The position numbers were made by a program, and so were the translations under genes. The notes under the pieces were generated by a model, which saw only the letters and a list, made by a program, of their open reading frames with translations, had not been told where the DNA came from and searched no databases. From assembly GCA_027604505.1 (NCBI GenBank), contig JADIIX010000209.1:250-29202 (forward strand): DNA of 28,953 nt, in the 5' to 3' direction. Positions 11,201 to 19,926 of the stretch are shown piece by piece; the first letter of the stretch is position 1; every line of letters starts with the position of its first letter. Source of the stretch: Gonapodya sp. JEL0774 (lineage: Eukaryota > Monoblepharomycota > Monoblepharidomycetes > Monoblepharidales > Gonapodyaceae).

Positions 11201-11965
11201 AAAGCAGCACGAGAAGATCATTTGTTTTGAGATTAAGATTTGTTTACGGGAACTGCGCCATACCAAGTGCCGCCATATCCACCCCCCTTCTCTGGATAAC
11301 GAGTGGATGTACCAACAAGATGCTGAGTGAGAATGTAGTGACCAGAGAGCAGCCTCACATACCAATGATCCGGAAGTTTCGAATTGCAGCATCAGTCAGC
11401 TTTGCGCCAGCAACTGTTGTGTGGATATCAGTGGGTGGTGTCCCAGCATTTCACCGCAGCCAGTCAACCCACTTAGACCAGCAAATCCACCGCCCAAAAT
11501 CAAAACGTCAAGAGCCAGATCCAGAGATTCCCGAACAAGTGGTTCGACGTAGGGATCTGAGGAAATGGCGAATGCCGCGAACTCGTGGGGCACCAGAACT
11601 TATGACATTGTTATGCACCTGGTAAGAAATGCCCAAAAGGTCCATCTGGGGTTATTTCAAGCCATTGATCGTTTCCATCAGATCGAAGACGTTTGTCTCG
11701 CTCCTCTGAGTATTTCTTGTGGAGTGCGACAGGACTAAATCGAAAGACACGGGAATCAACTCAGTCGGAGAATACATTGCTTAGCCGGGGGACAAATTTT
11801 CGAAACAAACTCGAAATCCAGCTTGGAAAGATCGATCATCGGGATCTCTTGGGCTTTGTATGGATTCACCGACAGAGGAGAACGAAATTCTCTGATCGGA
11901 ACTTCGGCATAATGTAACCCCGACATGAACTTACAGACAAAGCCGCACGGCACGAACTGCGTCAT
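8201..11965 (-). CDS. Baeyer-Villiger-type FAD/NADPH monooxygenase, about 27 exons
   Basis: The family inserts oxygen next to a ketone using FAD and NADPH; the substrate here is unknown. Exons (high to low): 11965-11811, 11734-11619, 11556-11473, 11413-11363, 11291-11264, 11179-11160, 11100-11081, 11011-10988, 10921-10912, 10854-10816, 10736-10545, 10485-10448, 10378-10355, 10272-10186, 10096-10047, 9979-9840, 9771-9671, 9615-9543, 9464-9444, 9388-9376, 9310-9297, 9235-9098, 9035-8885, 8819-8617, 8545-8533, 8460-8399, 8322-8201. They join in frame to 662 residues. Seen: FAD Rossmann GGGFAG (112-117), GGTWWWNRYPGAMCD, the BVMO fingerprint FxGxxxHxxxW (F254 to W264), NADPH Rossmann GTGATA (289-294), and FATG (477-480). 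The N-terminal [18 protein letters not shown] segment is typical of the long branch of this family. An in-frame ATG at 11926 would give 649 residues. The junction after FATG is the least certain one. Confidence 0.88.
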
Positions 11966-12125
11966 GTACTCGAATAAATATGACTATGTACAATGTATCT
12001 CAACTCATACTGCTAGTTATCAATTCTCATGCAATCTACTGCCGATGCCGCGTCCAGCTCTTCCTAGAATCCAGGCGTGTCGAAATGTTGTGAATATACG
12101 TAGAGCGTCACTCGTCACTTCAAAA
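11966..12125 (-). promoter_or_regulatory. Short promoter region of the monooxygenase
   Basis: Only 160 bp lie between the stop codon of the ankyrin/SH3 gene and the first ATG of the monooxygenase, both on the minus strand. It must hold the terminator of one and the promoter of the other. It is A/T-rich near 11970-12010, with no clear TATA box. Confidence 0.35.
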
Positions 12126-14751
12126 TCACGCATCTAATATGCCACCCCATGACTTGTCTTCCCGTATCTTCCCCGCACTCCACTTATCGGTCCCCACTTG
12201 CCTCGACTCGGAAAAACTGGGAGGTGGATGCGAGAACCAAGATGGAGTGGACGTCGGAGGTGACACAGCTCGATTCAATTCGATCTCAGAGTTCGATGAT
12301 GTGGGCGTTGTGAATGGGCTCGCGCCGAATGTTGGTCGGGCAAGATTCTCAGTCGACGATGAGCGGCGAGGAGGCGGGGAAAACACGGGGATGCCTGACA
12401 AGGTGCCCGCGGCATCTTGCGCGTTGCCGTTCTGAGTAAAGTTTCCGCCGCTCTTGACAGGGACTGCCCAATCCAGCAGAGTGTCCGCATTTGGAGCCAC
12501 TAAATCCTTCGCTGAATCCTCACGAGAAGATGATCTCGGCTTTGAGGGAACTTGTGCTATCACACGTCCACCATCGCTGATACCAATACCTGTCTGATTC
12601 GACACAGGAGCCTCACGAGTCTCACCCGTTGTTTTTGATGATATGGGGATACCAAAGCCGAAAGGGAAACTGGCACCATGGATTTCACTACTTTGCGAAA
12701 GGCTTGGCGCCATTGAAGCGACACATGCGAGAGGGAAGAAGCCTGTACGGGAAGTGCCCGTGTGCAGCCCCTACCAAACAGAATCGGTATTGGTTGAGGT
12801 GCTTTGGTTGACCTATACCGGGCTTTGAATCAATTGGAGCGTTCAACAAACCTTGCCCCATCCATCTTCCCACGCCCATTCCGCGTACACCGGATCTCCC
12901 ACAGCCAAGCCCACTTCATCTAGAGACTGAGGTACAAATGGTGCTGAGGCGTAGAGGAGGCGATTGATGGCTACTGGGGGAGAGCCTTGAGAGGGGGTCA
13001 GGGAGGTACCTGGGAAGTTGGCGCCACCACCGCTACTGCCGCTCCCATTTGTGTTCGAGATAGCTAGAGGAGTGCCTCGTTTGAGCGTTGGCGGTTTTTC
13101 TGTGCGGGAATGCCCAACAGAAGGGGAGCTTGAGCGGGAGGTGCTGTTCGCGAATGCTTTCGCACCGCGCACATCTACCACGGACCCTCCAGCTACCAGC
13201 TGCTCTTCTCCGGCGCCCTCACTTTGAACGTGTCCGTGGGCACGCAACCGCGACTCAAGAAAAGCCAACCTGGCTTCCCGCTCAGCTAAAGCACGTGTCA
13301 GGTACTCAGCAGCTCTATATGCGACAGCCAGTTTCGTCGTCAGGTCTGTCGAGCCTGTTCCCTGGGGAGGGGTGGTGGAAGAGCGGCCGTCTGGGCCAAA
13401 GGGGCGCGAAAGTGTCAATGAAGATAGTGAAGAACCGCGCGGCGGAATTGAGGGAAAAGATGAAAGGGTTGCAGCGGTTGGAGTGGGATGAAAGGACGTG
13501 GCAGAGGTATTTGGATGGTAAGACGTCGGGGGGGTGGTCGGGGCGTCATTTGGAGGAGACTTTGAGTTGGAAGGGGCTATTACTGGTGTTGGCGATGGAC
13601 GGGCTGGAGAAGAAGTTGTGGCAATCGTGGGGAGAACAGGGTCAGCGGGACCAGTCGGCGACGGTGAACGTGCAGTAGTTGATACAGGAGTTGCAGGCGC
13701 AGTCGAAGAGTCTCCGAACGAAAACTGAGATGTGAGCGCGCGCATTGCATCCAACCCTAGTGAGAATCGCTTCTGGGGCGAACGACTCTGCGGGTGCATC
13801 TGAGGTGAGTAGGTTTGCGGTTGCATAGGGGGGTGCGAGGTAGAGGAAGAATCAGCAAATGGAGCAGGTGGCGCAATGGGAGAGTGAGCTGGAAGTTGTG
13901 GTGGTTGGGAGGATTTGTGATTTTGGAGGAGGCGGAGGGGCTCCGTGTTCGGCTCGAAGGTACGACCAGCGACGACGCACCCGGCAGCAAGCTTTGTGGC
14001 GGCTTGAATGCAAGAGTCCGTCACTCGCGCACCGTGCTTCAAAAGCAACTTCAGCATCTCGATGTTGGGAGAGAGTGTGCATACACTGATTGCTTCATCC
14101 CAAGTCTTTGGGTTGGTAAGCACTACGTGCGCACCCGGTTTGTTGAACCACGAGTGCGGATGGCACTGCAGGGCAAATTCGAGAGAGGAGGAGTAACTAG
14201 TAGGGCAGTGATCAGCGGGAGTGCTTGAGCTTGGAATTTCAATCCACCGGGAATTATCCCACGATTCCTGAGTCCAAGGGTCACACACTCGGGGAAGTTT
14301 GTATGAAATTGGCTCGTTCGGGTTGCAGCCTGTAAAAGTGGTCGGTGGCAGAATGATGGGCACCCCACGAAGAGACGCCAAGACATATTACGCAGAAATT
14401 AGACAAGCAAATTGTGAGAGAGTAGAGAGATGTGTAGTTTCCCGTTCGCAAAACATTGGACGATAACGAACCATTTTCGAGAAGAGCTCGTAGAACATCG
14501 TTCCACCCCGACCGCATCGCCAGACAAATGACTGGTTCAGCTAGTTGAGTGTCTGACTTTTCTGCCAGGAATCCCAGTTGTGCGATGTTCGCCAACCCAA
14601 ATGCTGACCCGCGACTTCCCCGGACTCGCACTTTGAGGGTAACCCGTTTCTTAGAACTGGTTGACGCACCCCTGTTGAGCGCATCGAGGACAGCCGCAAG
14701 GTTTCCTTCCTCGACGCTCTCAATCAGTCGTGCGTTCACATCGGATGACAT
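12126..14751 (-). CDS. Ankyrin-repeat and SH3-domain scaffold protein
   Basis: Exons 14751-14472, 14329-12852 and 12770-12126 join in frame to 800 residues. The N-terminal 170 or so residues read as degenerate ankyrin repeats (VNARLIESVEEGNLAAVLDA, then VICLAMRSGWNDVLRALLENG, then DEAISVCTLSPNIEMLKLLLKHGA). A long Ser/Pro/Thr-rich disordered part follows. Next is a charged helix with heptad-like spacing (AYRAAEYLTRALAEREARLA). An SH3 domain lies at about 553-604 (APFVPQSLDEVGLAVGD, then EDGWGKG, then GFFPLACV); intron 2 cuts it right after WGK. The C-terminal 190 residues are again Ser/Pro-rich. SH3 domains bind proline motifs, so a role as a signalling or cytoskeletal adaptor is likely, but no partner can be named. 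I do not recognise a specific orthologue. Joining the exons restores the SH3 core, which supports the splice sites. Confidence 0.85.
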
Positions 14752-15166
14752 GTTTGAAGCCACATATGAACCCCTAGTCGTCTTGCACACAAATATAATA
14801 TGTTTGACGCAATCTCATGATTATCATCTCACTCATAGAATTGCAAAACCCACCCAACATTGACGATTTGCCACCCCAAACGTAACAAAAACATGTATTT
14901 TCGCGGTGTTCACCTTCCACAAGCTTCCGAGACGATTTCCTTCGTCAAGGACTCTTAGCGACAGTGGTATGAGAGGCTATGTAACATATCGGAAACGCAC
15001 AGGCAGAGCACCCGGGAGGCACCAATAGTGACTCCACTCGAATCAATAATCTTGACAAAACCCTTCCATACACGAAGAATGTCGTCAGAACCTTTTTCGC
15101 TCGGACGCATATTAACATTTCCTGTTGTGTGTGATCGGGCAGCAAGTCCTGGAAAGTCCCTCTTTA
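14752..15166. other. Intergenic region
   Basis: About 415 bp between two genes in the same direction (minus). It serves as the end of the DUF3431-like gene and the promoter of the ankyrin/SH3 gene. Small open frames occur but none looks coding, and no repeat or RNA gene is visible. Confidence 0.5.
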
Positions 15167-16852
15167 CTATTCGACAGGTGCTTCCATCTGCCACACATAC
15201 TGTGGTGGATCCACACTAGTGTCTACGGCGGGTACAATCCTCGGCGACAACAGGGGACCTTTCGCGGAAGGATTGTCCTCCCAACCATGAGGTGGAAGCA
15301 CTCCCTGGAATCGGCCTTCCGAGATAAGACGGTGTACTTCCGTAACCGGAAGGCACAGACGACGTGTCACTTCGCATAACCCCGAGAGCGTCCCCGGCTT
15401 CGCATTCGGGTCCGTGTCAATCTTTGGTTCCGAGTCGGGATCCGCTCCCGTGGGACTCGGCAACCGTGGTGCAAATAGCACTGACCACGACAGCGAGAGT
15501 AACACAGCCGAGTTCGGATCTTCCGTGACGTGATCCAGCAGCCTCTCGTAAACTTGCCTCGGCCTTGAAAGTATTGAGCGCCGGGACACCACTATACGTG
15601 GTGCAGATGGAACAATCCCATCAGGGGCCAGATCCCCGATAAGGGGCGATACGACGTCCCTGAGAAACTGATACAGCACAAGCAACCTGTGTTCCAAAGA
15701 ATGGTTTGCGCGGAACGAGCGTGACGCCACCGCGTTGGAGATGGGATCGTCGCTCATTCCATCGTACCTCCCCAAATCTGTCTGCTCCGAGTACCATATG
15801 TTGGCGAGAGACCACGCTTTCGTGAAGTCCAAACGCGGTGAAGGCAGGTCCGTGACAGAGGCGTACCCTGTGTTGTTTATCGCTGACCAATCGAGATACG
15901 CAAGGGTAGCAGCTGCATCCGCAGTCCCGGACGTTGAGCGCGCTGATGGGAAGAAAGCCGTGGTGTGTGGGAGAGTAGAGGTCCCGTTGGATGGGTAGTG
16001 TGTGAGAATAAATCTCAAGTAATCCACGACTGTGTTGTCATCACGGGCTGGAACTGTAGTGTTGGCATTGGTACCATCGATTGTTCGTGTCGCTCCGGCG
16101 TGGCGATATTCCGTGCGAGGGAGGGATGGAAAAAGCTTCGGTACCCATGACCCCGGTTTGTCTGGCGTCACTGAGAGGACCAGGTACCGAGACAGTGGTT
16201 CGCCATTGATGGTGGTTGTTGAGGATACGGTGAGGTTTGTGTTGTGTGCTTTCGCAGGCAAGGAGGGGGGAGGTGCGAACGAAGCGGTGGTGAGAGTTCT
16301 CGGGGCGTACCCGACATGAGACGGGTCCAAGGAAGCGGAGGGGATCGGCTCATCGGACGACGCTGCCAATCCAGTTGATTTGCGCGAGGCTGGTGCCACA
16401 GTCGAATCTGTTCCAAAACCTGCAGAGTAGGTAGTTTGGTGATGACTCCCACCACCAGCGACTTCAATCCTGCCATCGCTCAAGCCCCCCGTCTCCGTTT
16501 CTTGTGCCGAGAGATGCCACCATGCCTTTGATCGGTTGGCTTGATCCCGGGAGAATGTAAAACGATAGGACGACCACCACAGGAAGAATATGATAGCAAG
16601 CACTGATACCACTAGCAGAGCAGCAGCCCTTTGCCTAGTCCTGATGATGCCGGCACACAAGATGTCGATACATCCACCGTTCCGTGACCTGGAACCGACG
16701 GAGGGTCGTGATGGTTTCCGCTTCCAATCTGTCGCCCACGCTGGCGGAGATGATGCACTGCCGTGCGAAGAGCTCGACTTTGAAAACCCCGCCTTTTCCC
16801 TCTCAGCGAGACTAAGAGCGTCTTCGCTTGCCTTAGACCGCAGGGACCACAT
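15167..16852 (-). CDS. Type II membrane protein with DUF3431-like lumenal domain
   Basis: A single uninterrupted frame of 561 residues, in contrast to its intron-rich neighbours. The first 74 residues are cytosolic-looking (Ser/Lys/Arg-rich). One transmembrane helix follows at about 75-94 (RAAALLVVSVLAIIFFLWWS), then a Ser/Thr-rich stem. From about residue 220 the sequence resembles DUF3431, a fungal domain of unknown function often placed near glycosyltransferases: LSRYLVLSVTPDKPGSWVPKL, VVDYLRFILTHYPS, then LPHTTAFFPSA, and later IVVSRRSILSRPRQVYERLL, which matches the VSR...RP..YERL block near the end of that domain. Several N-glycosylation sequons (NNTG, NGTS, NHSL) fit a Golgi or ER lumen location. 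No catalytic activity is established. The assignment rests on motif memory, not on a search. Confidence 0.75.
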   Translation of the reverse strand: MWSLRSKASEDALSLAEREKAGFSKSSSSHGSASSPPAWATDWKRKPSRPSVGSRSRNGGCIDILCAGIIRTRQRAAALLVVSVLAIIFFLWWSSYRFTFSRDQANRSKAWWHLSAQETETGGLSDGRIEVAGGGSHHQTTYSAGFGTDSTVAPASRKSTGLAASSDEPIPSASLDPSHVGYAPRTLTTASFAPPPSLPAKAHNTNLTVSSTTTINGEPLSRYLVLSVTPDKPGSWVPKLFPSLPRTEYRHAGATRTIDGTNANTTVPARDDNTVVDYLRFILTHYPSNGTSTLPHTTAFFPSARSTSGTADAAATLAYLDWSAINNTGYASVTDLPSPRLDFTKAWSLANIWYSEQTDLGRYDGMSDDPISNAVASRSFRANHSLEHRLLVLYQFLRDVVSPLIGDLAPDGIVPSAPRIVVSRRSILSRPRQVYERLLDHVTEDPNSAVLLSLSWSVLFAPRLPSPTGADPDSEPKIDTDPNAKPGTLSGLCEVTRRLCLPVTEVHRLISEGRFQGVLPPHGWEDNPSAKGPLLSPRIVPAVDTSVDPPQYVWQMEAPVE

Positions 16853-17199
16853 CTACAATTCGCTGAATGTATCTTCGACTGCAGGCCCGCTATCGCAGCC
16901 TCTTCATAACTGCAGCCACTCTTGTCTGGTTTCGTTTTGTTCTGTTGAGCCGAGAATTAACTAGTCCGCCTCGTGCAGGGTTTCTGGGTGTCGGCCATAT
17001 TATTGCAACCCCATACATACAAGGTGGTCCTGTACTAGTTTGTGGCAGTTGACCCGGAAAGCGGGAGCTTTACACGAAACATATTCTGTATGCTTTGATG
17101 TGTTGAATAGATACAGAAGTATTCTCAAGCTTGAAGCGGACCGTGATTTCTTTGGAGTCAATCATTCATTGATTACATAAATTAATCCAGCCGAATTTG
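16853..17199. other. Intergenic region
   Basis: About 347 bp between the two type II membrane protein genes, both on the minus strand. It contains the promoter of the DUF3431-like gene. Nothing else is evident. Confidence 0.5.
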
Positions 17200-19209
17200 T
17201 CATCCGAGCTGGTGCATATTGCCATCTCTCCACTCCCACCTCGCCATCGACGTCCTCGCGACCGCCTCTTCTATCAAGGGCAAGAAAAACCACCCAGTAC
17301 TATCCACGAACGGAACCTCACCATCACTCAAGGATGCCAGAGGCTTGGGACCCTGGGGAGACGATGCCGGTGTGCGAATAAAATCCAGCATTTCCACAGC
17401 GCAAGGCGCCAAGTCAAATAATGTTCCTAGTCTGGTATCAGTCCGCGCACTCCGGTATAAATCGGTATGTACGAGTATAGCCTGTACTCGCGCGATGGTA
17501 CAAACCCGCAACCGCTGCCACGTGTCCGTCACATTTCGAAGCTCGTCTCGGAGTGCAACTGAGACAGTGGAGGCGAGCGCAGCTACAACGTCTTGCACCA
17601 CCGCATCGGGATCAGCGGCGTATCCACCTTCTCGAGATCCGATGTGAAGTTGCAACGATATGTATCCCCCATGGCCGCCGAGTGCTGCCATTACCGAATC
17701 AGCGGAGGACATAATGCGTGGGACGGGGGAGGTGAGTGCTGCAAAAACGCGATTCCAAAGGAGCTTGTTGTGGGGTCTGAGAATAAGACGGGAGGGACTG
17801 GATAGAGACCCAAGAAAGAGGAACGGTAGTGCGGAGGTGGGGAAACTCGCAGACACCGATTTAGCAGGAGGACGAAGAATATTACGAATGTACTGGATGC
17901 CCAAACTTTTTGTAGACCTTATGGGCCAGAAGTTTTCAGGGTTAGAGAAAGCAGCGAGAGGTCTGGATGGCAAGCCTCCTCCGAGATCAAACATCGCGCA
18001 TCGCAGGTGCTTTCAATGAGTCTCACAACGTACAACTAAGGTCAACCACCAAAGTACTTCCTTATCACAAGTTCCTGTCCCACTGGCAGCAACTTCCATC
18101 AAGTGCACCGATGTTCCTGCATTCACAATCCTCCCTAAATAAATAGAAAAGGATGCCTATTCTCACCTTCCAATCGAGGTGACTCCTAAGTCCACTCCAT
18201 CCTCCACGAAAGCAAACTCAGTTTCATGTGAATCTTTAAACCAGCGAGCGCATCTGGCCCACGGCCTGACACTGCCGTCGTACCCACCAAATTGCAAGCC
18301 TTGGATCGTTGGGTGGCGGTCGGAAAGCTGAGAACCAGTTACGACGGAGACATTAAGCAACTGGACCGCAACATCGAGGGTTGTGAGGTGAGACCAAGAC
18401 GTTAGCAGACGGATGGGAGAGGTGTCTAACTTTGATGCGAGTGCTCCGTTGCTGATGGGTTTCGTCACCTCTGAGGACAAAGCAGCGATGGCGTCCTTGG
18501 GCACAACACAGTGGGGAAGCATTCCATCGTCACGATCTAAATCGCGAACTTGCCGGCAGTGACGAAGTGAGAAGCGGTTGTTCGCCACATCCGAAATCCT
18601 CTTGGACAAGCGATCGTAGGGAGCGTAGGGAATGTCCGCACCAGGATAGTTGGTGGAAGGGGGAACAATGGCGGGTGGGAGAACCAATGTCCGTCCAAGA
18701 AGAGAAGAAAGCACAAGAGCATTAGCTAGTTCAACTCGCTGTGCGTGGAGGGAGCCGTGCGGTAAGTAAAGGAGGTAGTTGTCGGTGAAAGGGCACGGTC
18801 TGCCATCGTCAGTGGGAGCCATGCCATTTGTCTGGAAGAGATAGACCCCGAGTCCTCCGAGAAGGCTACAAACAATTATGTAGGCCATAATGAGGCGCAA
18901 GCAAGATGGTGGGGGACCCCTATCTTCAAGCCCTCTAATCCTTCTTCTGGTCGGTTCGTCCCTGCCGTCATCCCCCGTTAGAGGCAGGTCTGCCGTATTC
19001 GTTTCCTCCCGCCATCTTCGTCCGACTGTTCCATTCGGTATACGCCTCCCTTCCAACCCCATTGTGTTGCTTGAACCCGGAAGGATGGAAATTGAGATCT
19101 CTTCACCCCGACCAGACTCCCCATCCCCATTTTGCCATATGTCCGTTTCAAGTCTTTCCATCGGCGTCCACTCGCCCGAAGTTTTATGCTTCGCAGCGCT
19201 GTTCCACAT
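17200..19209 (-). CDS. Type II membrane O-fucosyltransferase-like protein
   Basis: Exon 1 (19209-18167) carries a 104-residue polar N terminus, one transmembrane helix (about 105-126, LIMAYIIVCSLLGGLGVYLF) and a motif typical of the GDP-fucose protein O-fucosyltransferase family: NYLLYLPHGSLHAQRVELA, continuing to a LLGRTLVLPP block (144-179). Exon 2 carries LFLGSLSSPSRL, the counterpart of the family's LFGS.R block, and GGYISLQLHIGSREGG, which sits where family members have HxRxGD. The donor GTGAGA at 18166 is in phase 2; the acceptor that fits is CCATCCAG before 17962, giving 601 residues. Acceptors nearer 18000 meet a TGA or the wrong phase. The canonical arginine of the HxRxG motif is not obvious, so the activity may be changed or the family match only distant. 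A Golgi location is inferred. Confidence 0.65.
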
Positions 19210-19926
19210 TTACAAGTGGTTGACTGTTGCGTACCTATAAACCACATTCACAAGTTGGAAGTTCTTCGACCAAACCACACCTCATCCACAACACCGCCCT
19301 GAACTTATCCAACTTTGATGGAGGACTCAATCTGCTTGGATAAAACAATCGAACACCGACCTTACTGTATTGGTACAGACAACTACGTAATATGTTCAAC
19401 TAATAGTCGCATTAGTTCAACCTCTATCCTCATCTCTCATCTATGATATGATCGCTCTTCTACCATTAGTGCGCGCTTGATTGACACGACGATTGTCACC
19501 GGATTACGGGGTGAAGCCTTCAACTATTCAAAAGACACACTCTTGGGATCCGGACGTGGCTTGTAGAACCATAAATCTGCCATCAAGACCCCACCAATCG
19601 TGCCCGCGCGTGGAGGCAGGGGACGGGTTCAGGAGGTTGTGGGACTATCAACTGGAGAAAAGTGTTTTGGAAAACCTACTTTTATAGACACGCCGGAAGG
19701 ACCGTGCACATCTACACATCAATACAAAATAATGTTGAGTGGATATTAAGCCATTGAGCTTGGTAGGGTTCAGTTAACCTAATTGTATCAGCCTATCCCA
19801 ACGGTCAGCAAACAGCTTTGGACTTTGCACCACAATCTTTCAAGACTGGCACCCTTTTTGGGAGAGGCAAGAAACCCAGCCTGCCCTTGCAAGTCGCACT
19901 CATCACAGCACTGCTGTACCAGCCTC
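19210..19926. other. Intergenic region
   Basis: About 717 bp between the O-fucosyltransferase-like gene start and the INO80B stop. It is A/T-rich, with short frames only, and I see no gene, repeat or RNA. It must contain the promoter of the membrane protein gene. Confidence 0.5.
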
